A DNA stretch of 64,000 nucleotides from DATGMP01 sp035293565 (GCA_035293565.1 DATGMP010000134.1:1-64000), one strand, 5' to 3'; shown: positions 35,976 to 45,415, counted from the first letter of the stretch. Made by a program: numbers and translations. The notes: generated from the sequence alone by a model not told the origin.

Positions 35976-36902
35976 GTGGGGCCTATTCGCATCGCGCTCG
36001 TCGGCATGGGTAAGATCGCGCACGATCAGCACGTCCCGGCGATCGCAAGCAATGACAGCTTCATTCTAACCGCTACGGCCAGCCGAAATGGGCATGGCGT
36101 TCCGGGCGTAGCTCATGCTGAGTCGCTCGAAGCTCTGTTGGAACATGGCCCGCCGATCGATGCGGTCGCGCTCTGCACTCCACCTCGGGTTCGCTACCCG
36201 CTCGCGGCGTTGGCCTTGGAGCGTGGGCTTCACGTGTTTCTTGAGAAACCTCCTGGCGCAACTGTGAGCGAGGTCGACGCGCTGCAAGCCGCGGCCCGCA
36301 GGCATGACCGAACCTTGTTCGCGAGTTGGCACTCCCGCTTTGCGCCCGGGGTCGAACCTGCGCGAACCTGGTTGGCGGAGCGCCATGTCGAGTGGGCCTC
36401 GGTGGTATGGCACGAGGACGTGCATGTCTGGCATCCCGGCCAGAGCTGGATCTGGGAACCCGGAGGCTTCGGCGTCTTCGATCCGGGAATCAACGCCCTC
36501 TCTATCCTCACCCATATCCTTCCCCAGCCGTTCTACGTGACCAAGGCGAAGCTCGGATTTCCCGAAAATCGGGCCGCGCCCGTCGCGGCGAAGGTCGCGT
36601 TTCGCGACGCGGCCGGCGCGACGATCGCAACGGATCTCGATTTTCGGGAGGCCGGCCCGCCAATTTGGGACATTGTCGTCAAGACCGATGCCGGCACGGC
36701 GAAGCTCTCGGCGGGCGGCGCAGCGCTTTCGCTTCCCTCGGGCATGACGCAGTTCGAGGAGCAGGAATATCCGGCTCTCTATCGCCGTTTCGAAGGCTTG
36801 ATTCGGGTCGGTGCGATCGAGGTCGATGTCCGGCCGCTCCAACTGGTCGCCGACGTCTTTTTGTCCGGATCCCGGGAAACCGTCGATCCGCTTTACGACT
36901 GA
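35976..36902 (+). CDS. Gfo/Idh/MocA oxidoreductase, probable D-galactose 1-dehydrogenase
   Basis: With the GTG start at 35976 the protein has 308 residues, the size of known rhizobial/azospirillar galactose/arabinose 1-dehydrogenases. It has the NAD(P) motif ALVGMGKIAHDQHVPAI, the EKPPGA motif (Lys of the catalytic EKP) and WHEDVHVWHPGQ in the substrate domain. It oxidises D-galactose (or L-arabinose) to the lactone. AGAGG stands ten bases upstream; TTG 35970 is an alternative, and a longer reading would start in the operator. It supplies the missing first step of the galactonate pathway encoded leftward. Confidence 0.88.
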   Translation: MGPIRIALVGMGKIAHDQHVPAIASNDSFILTATASRNGHGVPGVAHAESLEALLEHGPPIDAVALCTPPRVRYPLAALALERGLHVFLEKPPGATVSEVDALQAAARRHDRTLFASWHSRFAPGVEPARTWLAERHVEWASVVWHEDVHVWHPGQSWIWEPGGFGVFDPGINALSILTHILPQPFYVTKAKLGFPENRAAPVAAKVAFRDAAGATIATDLDFREAGPPIWDIVVKTDAGTAKLSAGGAALSLPSGMTQFEEQEYPALYRRFEGLIRVGAIEVDVRPLQLVADVFLSGSRETVDPLYD

Positions 36903-36973
36903 GCGGCGAACTTGAAAAGCCAGAGCAGGATTCAGTGCGCTAACGAAGCGAGGCTTTCGACGGTGAGAGCCGC

Positions 36974-37294
36974 ATGAGCAAGGACATCGTCGCGCGACGC
37001 TATGAAGCCGCGCGGGCCTATCATCCGCCTATGCCGGCACCCTTCGATTTCGGCGTGGACACGCTCAGCATCGAAGAGCTCCTGAACGCCCCGGCCACAT
37101 GCGAACTCGTCTCCCGGCATGCGCCGTGGGTCGCCACGATGGCCGACACCGAAGCGTTCCAGCCTTACCTTTCGATCTTCACGGTGCGTGACATCGCGCA
37201 TTTTCTGCCCATGGATCTCTCGAATTCCATCGCCGCGCTCGATGCCGGGCTGCGGAGCCTTCCGCGGTCAGCTTGGCCCAACGATGTGCGCTAG
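36974..37294 (+). CDS. Small protein with recurring LL-P-IDA-L module, no signal peptide
   Basis: This 106-residue protein has no signal peptide and matches no family I recognise. Residues 36-97 (from LLNAP to LDAGLRSLP) align loosely with the secreted small protein at 39942-40277 and with the C-terminal 65 residues of the esterase at 59332. GGTGAGAG precedes the ATG. Its stop overlaps the start of the GH2 gene by 11 bases, so the two are probably coupled. Function is unknown; linkage to glycosidases suggests a role in their folding, export or anchoring, or in binding. Confidence 0.7.
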   Translation: MSKDIVARRYEAARAYHPPMPAPFDFGVDTLSIEELLNAPATCELVSRHAPWVATMADTEAFQPYLSIFTVRDIAHFLPMDLSNSIAALDAGLRSLPRSAWPNDVR

Positions 37295-39824
37295 CTTTTC
37301 CGCCGGCGTGAATCGGCGCCAAGTCATGAAAGGAGCCGCTGGGACGATGGCGCTCCCCCTCCTTGGCATTACGCCTGCGAGCCACGCGGCCGCCCTCCCG
37401 AAGTCCGCCGTGCTCGGTCTCGGTCGGGATCAGCCGTTCGACTTCGACTGGCGATTCTGCCGGGGCGACAATGACGCGTTTGCAGCGCCGGAGTTTGACG
37501 ACAGCGGCTGGCGCGAGGTGGACCTGCCGCACGATTGGAGCATTGAAGACCTGCCGTATCGCGAAGGCTCCGGAATCGTCGGGCCCTTCGATCCGAACAG
37601 CGAAGGCGGCGCCGCGACCGGATTCTCGGTTGGGGGCGAGGGATGGTACCGCAAGCGGTTCAGCGGAGACGGGGTGCCGGCGAAGGCGCATATCGAGATC
37701 CTATTCGAGGGGATCTACAACGAGAGCGACGTTTGGCTGAACGGGCAACATCTTGGCGGCCATGTCCATGGTTATACGCCGTTCGCGATTGACCTGACGC
37801 CGAACCTGCGGTGCGGAGACAATGTGGTCGCCGTCCGCGTGCGCAATCTCGGCAGGAACAGCCGCTGGTATTCAGGCTCGGGAATCTACCGCGGTGTTAC
37901 GGTCGACGTGCATCCCGAAGCTGCCAGGGTCGGGCGCTGGGGCGTAGCTATCGCGACGCGTCGGATCACGGAGACTTTGGCGGAACTCGAGATCGAAACG
38001 CGTCTCGTTCGCCCGACTCCGGATCTGCGTCTGGTGAGCCGCATCCGCAACGCGGGCGGCACGGTGGTGACCGAAAGCGCATCGGCGGCCACTGATCTCG
38101 TCAAGCAAGCCGTGACCATCGCGTTTGCCAGGCTGTGGTCGCCTGATACACCCACGCTCTATACGCTCGAGACGGAGCTTCGGCGCGGTGACCAAGCGAT
38201 TGACGCCGTGTCCACGCCGTTCGGGGTCCGGATCGTCACCTTCGATGCCGAAGCGGGAATGCGGATCAACGGTGTGCCGGTCAAGCTGCGCGGCGGCTGC
38301 GTCCATCATGACAATGGATTGCTCGGCGCCGCGGCTTTCCCTGATGCGGAGGAGCGGCGCGTCCGCCTATTGAGGGCGCGGGGTTTCAATGCGCTCCGTA
38401 GCTCGCACAATCCTCCGTCGCGCGCCTTCCTCGATGCCTGCGACAGGCACGGCATGCTGCTGATCGATGAAGCTTTCGACACGTGGTTCGCGCCCAAGCA
38501 GCCGCGGGACTACTCGACTCATTTCCGGCTGGATTGGGAAACCGCCCTCTCCACGATGGTTCTGAGCGCGCGCAATCATCCGTCCGTGATCATGTGGAGC
38601 ATTGGAAACGAAGTCCCGAAACGCTCTAGCTCGGAAGGGCTGGAGACCGCCTGGCGCCTTGCCAATGCGGTTCATCGCCTCGACCCGACGCGCCCGGTAA
38701 CCGCGGCCGTCAACGCGTTCGCTGGACGGCCGATGATCGCCGACCAAGACACGGCTCGACCCGGATTTGGAGGGATGGCCGATGAATCAGCCGCGATGTT
38801 CCTCGACGTCGTCGGCTACAACTATAAGCTCGACCGCTATGCGTCCGATCATGCTCGATATCCCAAACGGGTGATGTTCGGGTCGGAAAGTTTTCCTAAG
38901 GAAGCCTTCGAGGTCTGGTCGTTCGCCGAAGCGCATCCCTACATGATCGGCGACTTCGTTTGGGCGGCAATGGATTATTTGGGAGAGGCCGGAGTCGGCA
39001 ACGTTGCGCGGAATAGGTCCAATTCATCCCTGCCGGTCATTCCGGCTTGGCCCTGGGTCATTTCGAATTGCGGAGATGTCGACCTGATCGGAGAACAGAA
39101 GCCCCAGTCGTACGCACGCGATGTCGTCTGGCGCGTAAGCCCCATCGAGATGGCAGTGCTGCGCCCGCTTCCGGACGGGATGTACGAGCATCCGAGCATG
39201 TGGGGCTGGTCGAACGAATGCCAAAGCTGGACCTGGCCCGGCGCGGAAGGGCAGGGACTAAAGGTCCGAGTTTATGCTCGCGCCCAGAGGGTTGAACTCC
39301 ATCTCAACGGGAAGCTCGCAGCAGCAACATCGTTGAGCAGCGGCGAAACGCTTCCGGTAGAATTCGAGATTCCCTATGCGCCCGGGCGCCTCGAGGTAAT
39401 CGCATTTCGTGGGGAGCAGGAGATCGGGCGCCGCAGCCTCGAAACGGTTGGGGCGGCGGCGACGGTCGCGCTCCTGGCGGAGGAGCACGTTGCGAGCGCC
39501 GAGCGTGGCCGGCTTGCCTATATCCGGGTCGAGGTGACCGACGCGAAAGGCCGATGGGTACCGGATGCGAAGCATAGGATCCGGCTCACGACCTCGGGAC
39601 CTGCGAAGCTTCTCGGGTTCGGCAGCGGGAGTCCTCTGGCCCAGGCCAGCTTCCAGTCGCACGAAGCCGAGACATATGGCGGGCGCGCCCTGGCGATCTT
39701 GAAGACGGGGGGTACGCCAGGCACCGTTCGGTTGACGGCCGAGAGCGAAGGGCTTCGACCCGGTTCGATCGCCATTCGCCTGGATCGATCAAGCGAGGTC
39801 CCCGGCAATACGAGGGGCGCCTAA
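37284..39824 (+). CDS. GH2 beta-galactosidase, twin-arginine exported
   Basis: The 846-residue reading begins with a twin-arginine signal (NRRQVMKGAAG, residues 10-20, then a hydrophobic run ending ASHAAA). After it come a jelly-roll sugar-binding domain (WREVDLPHDWSIED), an immunoglobulin-like domain, and a GH2 TIM barrel with the acid/base Glu in WSIGNEVPK (near 443) and the nucleophile Glu in FGSESFP (near 535). Beta-rich C-terminal domains follow. It should remove beta-galactosyl (or glucuronyl-like) residues in the periplasm. The start is inferred from the Tat signal; a ribosome-binding site is not obvious, which fits coupling to the upstream small gene. Confidence 0.88.
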   Translation: MCASFSAGVNRRQVMKGAAGTMALPLLGITPASHAAALPKSAVLGLGRDQPFDFDWRFCRGDNDAFAAPEFDDSGWREVDLPHDWSIEDLPYREGSGIVGPFDPNSEGGAATGFSVGGEGWYRKRFSGDGVPAKAHIEILFEGIYNESDVWLNGQHLGGHVHGYTPFAIDLTPNLRCGDNVVAVRVRNLGRNSRWYSGSGIYRGVTVDVHPEAARVGRWGVAIATRRITETLAELEIETRLVRPTPDLRLVSRIRNAGGTVVTESASAATDLVKQAVTIAFARLWSPDTPTLYTLETELRRGDQAIDAVSTPFGVRIVTFDAEAGMRINGVPVKLRGGCVHHDNGLLGAAAFPDAEERRVRLLRARGFNALRSSHNPPSRAFLDACDRHGMLLIDEAFDTWFAPKQPRDYSTHFRLDWETALSTMVLSARNHPSVIMWSIGNEVPKRSSSEGLETAWRLANAVHRLDPTRPVTAAVNAFAGRPMIADQDTARPGFGGMADESAAMFLDVVGYNYKLDRYASDHARYPKRVMFGSESFPKEAFEVWSFAEAHPYMIGDFVWAAMDYLGEAGVGNVARNRSNSSLPVIPAWPWVISNCGDVDLIGEQKPQSYARDVVWRVSPIEMAVLRPLPDGMYEHPSMWGWSNECQSWTWPGAEGQGLKVRVYARAQRVELHLNGKLAAATSLSSGETLPVEFEIPYAPGRLEVIAFRGEQEIGRRSLETVGAAATVALLAEEHVASAERGRLAYIRVEVTDAKGRWVPDAKHRIRLTTSGPAKLLGFGSGSPLAQASFQSHEAETYGGRALAILKTGGTPGTVRLTAESEGLRPGSIAIRLDRSSEVPGNTRGA

Positions 39825-39941
39825 ATGAGCGTCGTCCTTTGGGCATCCTTACCGCTGCGCACGGTTCCCTCGCGGACTGCGCCGAGATCGCGACCGCGCG
39901 CGTGAGGGGAACTAAGCATAATTTGAAAGAAGGAGAAAAGC

Positions 39942-40277
39942 ATGCGCTCGCTAACAATCGCCCTACTCACATCGCTTTCCGTCACCCTGCCGCAGATCGG
40001 CGCGGCGGTTGCGGAAACATCCGGCGCCGGCGGCGCCCTGGCGCAGGCGACTCATGCGGCTTACAGCACACAAACGACAGACCTCGGCACGTTGCTTGAC
40101 GATCCAGCCGCAAAGGCGATCGTCGACAAGTATCTACCGGGATTATCGACAAACGACCAAGTCGACAGCGCCCGTAACATGACATTGACCGAGATGCAGC
40201 AATACGCTCCGGACACGATCACCGCCCCCGCCTTAGCGAAGATCGACGCGGACCTGGCCAAGCTGCCGAAGAAATAG
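39942..40277 (+). CDS. Secreted small protein with recurring LL-P-IDA-L module
   Basis: This 111-residue protein has a clear signal peptide (MRSLTIALLTSLSVTLP, cleavage near AVAE). Residues 51-108 form a compact module (LLDDPAAKAIVDKYLPGL to KIDADLAKLP) that aligns well with the end of the esterase encoded at 59332-59529 and more weakly with the protein at 36974. GAAGGAGAAAAG precedes the ATG. It sits between GH2 and GH3 genes. I do not recognise a named family; a periplasmic accessory or binding role is a guess. Confidence 0.8.
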   Translation: MRSLTIALLTSLSVTLPQIGAAVAETSGAGGALAQATHAAYSTQTTDLGTLLDDPAAKAIVDKYLPGLSTNDQVDSARNMTLTEMQQYAPDTITAPALAKIDADLAKLPKK

Positions 40278-40365
40278 GCCGACGCGTGGGGCGAAAACAT
40301 CGAATTCGCGTTGCGCCTGGACGTCGCACCGTCGGGCCGTACGTCGGGCCTAAGGGAGCAATGTA

Positions 40366-42726
40366 TTGAGACTCACGCGCCGTGCCCTTTTGACTTCGGC
40401 CATGACGGCCCTTCCCGGATACACGCTCGCTCGAGGTCTTCAGGGAGCGGCTTACCGGGATCCTCATGCTCCGATCGACGCGCGTGTGCGAGATCTGCTC
40501 GGGCGCATGACTCTCGAAGAGAAAGTGGCGCAGATGCGCTGCCTCTGGTTCGGGAAGTCCGCGTTCCTCGAAGATGGTGTATTTTCGCCCACGAAAGCCC
40601 AGCAGACGTTGGCGGATGGAATCGGGCAGATCGGCAGCCCGAACGATACCGCCGGCACCTCACGATTCGCGCATGATTACTTTCGGACGCCGGAAGAGGC
40701 GGTGGATCTGGTCAACGCCATCCAGCGGCACCTCGTCGAGAATACGCGCTTGGGCATCCCTGCGCTTTTCCATGAAGAGACCTGCCATGGCCTGAAGGCG
40801 CGCGGCGCGACCATCTTTCCAATTCCTCCCGGGCTCGGCAGCACCTGGGATCCCGACCTGATCGAGCAGGTCTTCGTCGTGGCCGGACGCGAGGCGCGGC
40901 TGCGCGGCGCGACAGTGGCGCTGAGCCCGGTGCTCGATCTCTCCCGCGATCCACGGTATGGCCGGGTGGAAGAGTTCTTCGGGGAAGACGCCTATCTGGT
41001 CGCGCAGATGGGCGTTGCGTCGGTGCGCGGGCAACAGGGCCGTTCGCGCCCGCTGGCCAGGGACAAGGTGTTCGCCACGCTCAAGCACTTCGTTCATGGC
41101 GCGCCGCTGGGCGGGCTGAATACGGCGCCCGCCGACATGAGCGAGCGCACATTGCGCGAGGCGTTCCTCGTTCCGTTCGAACAGGTGATCCGGAGCGCCG
41201 GCCCCGCGGTGGTCATGCCTTCCTACAATGAACTTGAAGGGGTGCCGTCACATGCGAACGTCGAGCTGCTGGAACGAACCGGACGGGAGCGACTGGGCTT
41301 CAAAGGGACCTATTTCAGCGATTACGGGGGCATCGAGAATCTTGCCGCCCAGCATCATATCGCCGCGAACAACGACGAAGCGGCGATCCTCGCGCTGAAG
41401 GCCGGGGTCGATGCTGATTTGCCCGAAGGAAAAGCCTATGCCGGTCTCCCGAACCTGGTTCGCGCAGGGCGGGTCGAGGAGGCAAAAATCGACGCCGCCG
41501 TCGCGCGCGTGCTCGCGCTGAAGTTCGAGGCCGGACTGTTTGAGGATCCCTATATCGATCGCGCGCGAGCCATGAGCGAGGTGAATACGCAGGCCGATAT
41601 TCAGCTTGCCCGCCGGATCGCGCAGAAGTCGATCGTGCTCTTGAAAAACGACGGACTGCTGCCCCTCGATCCGGCAGGCAAGCTGAGACTGGCGGTGATT
41701 GGCCCGAACGCCGAGGAACCGCTGCTGGGTGGCTATTCAGGTGTAAACGCGAAGGCGGTCGGCATCCTCGCGGGAGTACGGACGGCCGCGGGGCGCTCCA
41801 TGACGATCGAGTATGCGCAAGGCGTTCGCATCGTTGAGCCCGATCCCTCGGGGCAGCACCTCCCGGGGAGGCCCGTTCGCCCTGCCGATCCGGCGGAGAA
41901 TGCGAAGCGGATCGCCGAAGCGGTGAAAGTCGCCGAGCGCGCCGATGTCATTCTCCTGGTCGTGGGAGACGTGCCGGAGATCACGCGCGAGTCGGTTTCG
42001 GCGATCGCGGCGGGCGACCGGTGCACGCTTGGATTGTTCGGTGATCAGGACGCCCTTGTGGACGCGATGATCGCCACCGGCAAGCCGATCGTGGCTCTAT
42101 TGATCAATGGTCGCCCCCTTGCGGTGACGACGCTGGCCGAAAAAGCCAACGCTCTGGTCGAAGGCTGGTACCTCGGTCAGGAGGGTGGGAATGCTTTCGC
42201 CGATGTGCTGTTCGGGAAGGTCAATCCGGGCGGTAAGCTCACCGTGTCGTTTCCACGCTCCGTGGGCCAGATCCCTGTCTACTATAATCGACACCCCTCA
42301 TCGATAGGGCGCAGCTATGTGGAAGGTAAGCCGACGCCGCTCTTTCCATTCGGGCATGGGCTCAGTTACACCAGTTTCGAGATATCGGCACCAAGGCTGC
42401 TGAAACCGCAAATCACGATCGCTGAAACCGCGATCGTCGAGGTTGATGTCGCGAACACAGGTATGCGCGCCGGCGACGAAGTGGTGCAGCTCTATATCCG
42501 GGATGATGTAAGTTCGGTTCCGCGCCCCGTCCTAGAGCTGAAAGGATTCCAACGTGTCACTCTCGAACCTGGCTCCAGACGCACCGTGCGCTTCGAACTG
42601 CCGCCGGACACACTTGCCTTTTGGAACATCGACATGCGGTGGGCCGTGGAACCCGGCACGTTCACAATCTCGTCGGGTCCGAGCTCGGCGACTCTCAAAT
42701 CGACCAAGCTCACTGTTACGTCCTAA
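40366..42726 (+). CDS. GH3 beta-glucosidase, twin-arginine exported
   Basis: This 786-residue GH3 enzyme starts at TTG 40366 with a Tat signal (MRLTRRALLTSAM); GGGAG lies about nine bases upstream and the nearby ATG is out of frame. The N-terminal barrel has GPGLGSTWDP-like PPGLGSTWD, KHFVHG and the nucleophile Asp in YFSDYGG (near 319). An alpha/beta sandwich and a C-terminal fibronectin III-like domain (GDEVVQLYIRD, LKGFQRV) follow. It should hydrolyse beta-glucosides (or xylosides) in the periplasm. It forms a run with the GH2, small-module and GH1 genes. Confidence 0.92.
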   Translation: MRLTRRALLTSAMTALPGYTLARGLQGAAYRDPHAPIDARVRDLLGRMTLEEKVAQMRCLWFGKSAFLEDGVFSPTKAQQTLADGIGQIGSPNDTAGTSRFAHDYFRTPEEAVDLVNAIQRHLVENTRLGIPALFHEETCHGLKARGATIFPIPPGLGSTWDPDLIEQVFVVAGREARLRGATVALSPVLDLSRDPRYGRVEEFFGEDAYLVAQMGVASVRGQQGRSRPLARDKVFATLKHFVHGAPLGGLNTAPADMSERTLREAFLVPFEQVIRSAGPAVVMPSYNELEGVPSHANVELLERTGRERLGFKGTYFSDYGGIENLAAQHHIAANNDEAAILALKAGVDADLPEGKAYAGLPNLVRAGRVEEAKIDAAVARVLALKFEAGLFEDPYIDRARAMSEVNTQADIQLARRIAQKSIVLLKNDGLLPLDPAGKLRLAVIGPNAEEPLLGGYSGVNAKAVGILAGVRTAAGRSMTIEYAQGVRIVEPDPSGQHLPGRPVRPADPAENAKRIAEAVKVAERADVILLVVGDVPEITRESVSAIAAGDRCTLGLFGDQDALVDAMIATGKPIVALLINGRPLAVTTLAEKANALVEGWYLGQEGGNAFADVLFGKVNPGGKLTVSFPRSVGQIPVYYNRHPSSIGRSYVEGKPTPLFPFGHGLSYTSFEISAPRLLKPQITIAETAIVEVDVANTGMRAGDEVVQLYIRDDVSSVPRPVLELKGFQRVTLEPGSRRTVRFELPPDTLAFWNIDMRWAVEPGTFTISSGPSSATLKSTKLTVTS

Positions 42727-42776
42727 AGCCAGGGGACGGCAATTCGCGCACTCGGCTTGCTGCTCATGAGGCTACG

Positions 42777-44195
42777 ATGATCACACGTCGCGCATTTGGA
42801 GGATTGATTGGAGGAGGAGCGGCGCTGGGGCTGTTTCGCGGCTCTGCGTCTGCGGTCCCTTCGGATCTCAGCTTTCCGCAAGGATTTCGTTGGGGATGCT
42901 CGACGGCAGCCTATCAGATCGAAGGTGCCGTCAATGAAGACGGGCGCGGTCCGTCCATTTGGGACATCTACTCTCATACGCCGGGCAAGGTCATGAACGG
43001 CGATACCGGCGACGTTGCCTGCGACAGCTATCGCCGGTATCGCGAAGATACGCAGCTTCTTAAGAATCTGGGCGCAACCGCTTATCGCTTTTCAATCGCA
43101 TGGCCACGCATTTTTCCGGAAGGCCGCGGGAAGCCGAATCCAAAAGGCGTCGACCATTACAAGCGCGTCGTCGACAACCTGCTCGAGAACGGGATCGAGC
43201 CTTACGTCACGCTGTTTCATTGGGACCTGCCCGCGGCTTTGCCCGGGGGATGGCAATCTCGGGACACCGCCCATGCCTTCGCAGACTACGCGGGCTACAT
43301 GGCGAGCCAGCTCTCCGACCGCGTGGGCCACTTCATGACGACGAACGAGTTCCGCTCATTCGTCGATTCCGGCTACGCTTATGGAATCCTGGCGCCGGGG
43401 CTGCGGCTCCCGTCAGCCGAGGTCAACCAAATTCGCCATCACGCGCTTCTAGCGCACGGACTCGGCGTTCAGGCGATTCGCGCCCACGCCAAGCGTCGGG
43501 TCGAAGTCGGTCTGGCGGAGGATCCGACGATTCCCGTCCCGGCGATCGGAACCGAAGAACACATCGCAGCCGCGCGGACGGCGCTGCGCAAGATCAACGG
43601 TCCGTTTCTTACGGCGATAATGGAAGGTCAATATCCGGAGGAGCGGCTGGCGCCCGAAGCTCAACCTCCCAAGATCGCTGCCGGAGACATGGCGATCATC
43701 GGCAGTCCGCTCGATTTCGTAGGACTGAATGTCTATGCGCCGACCTACGTCCGGGCTGCGCCCAACACGTCGGAGGGATACGAACTGGTTCCCCGTCCCC
43801 GATCCTTCCCGACAATGCTCATGCCGTGGCTCATGGTCGGGCCCGAAGTGCTCTACTGGGCCGTTCGCCTAGTGAGTGAGGTCTGGAAGCCTCGCGCCAT
43901 TTTCATCACCGAAAACGGTTGCGCGGCGGATGACGCGCTTGTCGAAGGCCAGGTCAATGATACCGACCGCGTGACGTTCCTCCGGAATTATATCAGCAAT
44001 CTTCGGCGCGCTGCAGCTGAGGGGTACCCGGTACGCGGCTATTTCGCATGGAGCCTGCTGGATAATTTCGAGTGGGCCGCTGGCTACACCAAGCGTTTCG
44101 GCATTCATTATACCGACTACAAGACCGAACAGCGTATTCCGAAATTGAGCGCCGCCTGGTATCGCGAGCTTATTAAGCGCAATGCACTCGTCTGA
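42777..44195 (+). CDS. GH1 beta-glucosidase, twin-arginine exported
   Basis: The 472-residue protein has a Tat signal (MITRRAFGGLIGGGAALG), the GH1 opening FRWGCSTAAYQIEGA, the acid/base Glu in TTNEF (near 191) and the nucleophile in FITENG (near 378). The usual TFNEP/TLNEP motif is altered to TTNEF. It would cleave beta-glucosyl or beta-galactosyl residues in the periplasm. TGAGG precedes the ATG 51 bases after the GH3 stop. A degraded second copy of its 3' end lies about 1 kb downstream. Confidence 0.92.
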   Translation: MITRRAFGGLIGGGAALGLFRGSASAVPSDLSFPQGFRWGCSTAAYQIEGAVNEDGRGPSIWDIYSHTPGKVMNGDTGDVACDSYRRYREDTQLLKNLGATAYRFSIAWPRIFPEGRGKPNPKGVDHYKRVVDNLLENGIEPYVTLFHWDLPAALPGGWQSRDTAHAFADYAGYMASQLSDRVGHFMTTNEFRSFVDSGYAYGILAPGLRLPSAEVNQIRHHALLAHGLGVQAIRAHAKRRVEVGLAEDPTIPVPAIGTEEHIAAARTALRKINGPFLTAIMEGQYPEERLAPEAQPPKIAAGDMAIIGSPLDFVGLNVYAPTYVRAAPNTSEGYELVPRPRSFPTMLMPWLMVGPEVLYWAVRLVSEVWKPRAIFITENGCAADDALVEGQVNDTDRVTFLRNYISNLRRAAAEGYPVRGYFAWSLLDNFEWAAGYTKRFGIHYTDYKTEQRIPKLSAAWYRELIKRNALV

Positions 44196-44279
44196 ATAGC
44201 CGATGCCGAGCATCGACAGAGCTGGGAGAGGGAAGATCGGCGACGGTGACGCCGCGCTTCGCTGCCCTTGGCAAACCAC

Positions 44280-44992
44280 ATGATTTACTTTCGATGCGGT
44301 TTAATCGTTCTGATGCTCCTACCAACGTTGGCGCCTAACGGACGCTGTCGCAAGCGATGACCTTATCGATTTCGTTCTCAGCATCGAACGATACGATGGT
44401 CCCAATTTCGCGCCTGCTTCTATAGGTAATGGCTATCTCAGTGCACGAATTCCTTTCGACGGCGAAGGCTACCGCGAAAGGCCGGTAGCGACACTCGCCG
44501 AAGTCCAGGGATTGTTCGGTAAAGGCAGCTTGTTGCCGTGGAGCCCCTAGGTTGAGAGCCGGTCTTCGCTCCCGGTTTGGACCAGCCGACGACGGCAGCG
44601 GTTCGTTTGCGCTGGGTAAAGGGATCGTGGAGGGCTATCGGCAGAACCTCGATTTGGGAACTGGAACGCTGTCCACCGAGATCAAATGGGTCTCATCCGC
44701 TGGGCGGAAGGTCTTGCTGCACTGTGACGTCTTTCCGGATCGAGCGCGGCCACATGCAGCTTTCGTTCGGCTCCGATTCACGCCGGCTTTTGCAGGGCAT
44801 ATGGTTGTTACCGATTCAATCGATCCGGCCCGCGGCAAATTTGTTCAGGCCATCGGAACAGGAAACGTCGCGACCACACAATTCATGGATCTGGGAACAG
44901 AGGGATTGGGCGTGACGGCGGCCCTTGCATCGACGCTGACCGCGTCAGAATGCGGCTCCATTTCCGGTGCAGAGGCGCCGAAGGACGGCTAA
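44280..44992 (+). pseudogene. GH65-type glycosidase/phosphorylase, N-terminal remnant with frameshifts
   Basis: An ATG at 44280 opens a signal peptide-like stretch (GLIVLMLLPTLAP). A one-base shift near 44340 leads into FAPASIGNGYLSARIPFDGEGY (split as FAPASIGNGYLS and ARIPFDGEGY), the GH65 N-terminal domain opening. A TAG at 44548 and a second shift lead into EGYRQNLDLGTGTLST and VFPDRARPHAAFVRLRF, also GH65. The catalytic barrel is absent. It is a decayed secreted GH65-type enzyme. Confidence 0.65.
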
Positions 44993-45089
44993 ACAAGTCG
45001 AGATCACGGCTATCGGATACTCGAATCGGTTTCGGGAACCGCTGCAGGCGACTGCTACACCTTTTGGTGATCAGGCCCGTTTATGGACG

Positions 45090-45215
45090 CGATAGTGGAC
45101 CGCTGATTGGTCCAGGCTTTCGGCATCCATTTACAGACTGCGCGACCGAGCAGCGTATTCGAAGGCGAGCGCCGTCTGGCACCGCGAACTGATCAAGCGA
45201 AACGCATTCGTTTGA
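45090..45215 (+). pseudogene. Duplicate 3' end of a GH1 gene
   Basis: These bases align with the last 120 or so bases of the GH1 gene (44070-44195), including FGIH, ATEQRI, SAVWHRELIKRNAFV and the stop, but with frameshifts between the pieces. It is a relic of a second GH1 gene or a tandem duplication. Confidence 0.7.
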
Positions 45216-45300
45216 CGGGCTGCTCTGTCCGTTCGCTCTCGAGAGAGCCAAAATGTTTCGCAGCTTGGATGAGGGCACCCAGGGGCTCCGTTTCGGCGAC

Positions 45301-45313
45301 ATATGTCAGAGTA
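45301..45313 (+). promoter_or_regulatory. ATATGTCAGAGTA element (site D, one mismatch)
   Basis: This site differs from ATATGTCTGAGTA by one base and lies about 100 bases upstream of the exact copy at 45400. It could be a second, weaker operator for the TonB receptor gene. Confidence 0.35.
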
Positions 45314-45399
45314 GACCAGGAATCAATATGCCTTACGAGATTGGTGAGGACCAAAAGAGACACCGTATTCATTCGATATTGTCAATCGCACGTTGACCA

Positions 45400-45415
45400 T
45401 ATATGTCTGAGTAAT
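45400..45415 (+). promoter_or_regulatory. TATATGTCTGAGTAAT element (site C)
   Basis: An exact 16-base match to site B at 35886, located 54 bases before the TonB receptor ATG. It links this receptor to the galactose dehydrogenase and galactonate genes as one probable regulon. Confidence 0.65.
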
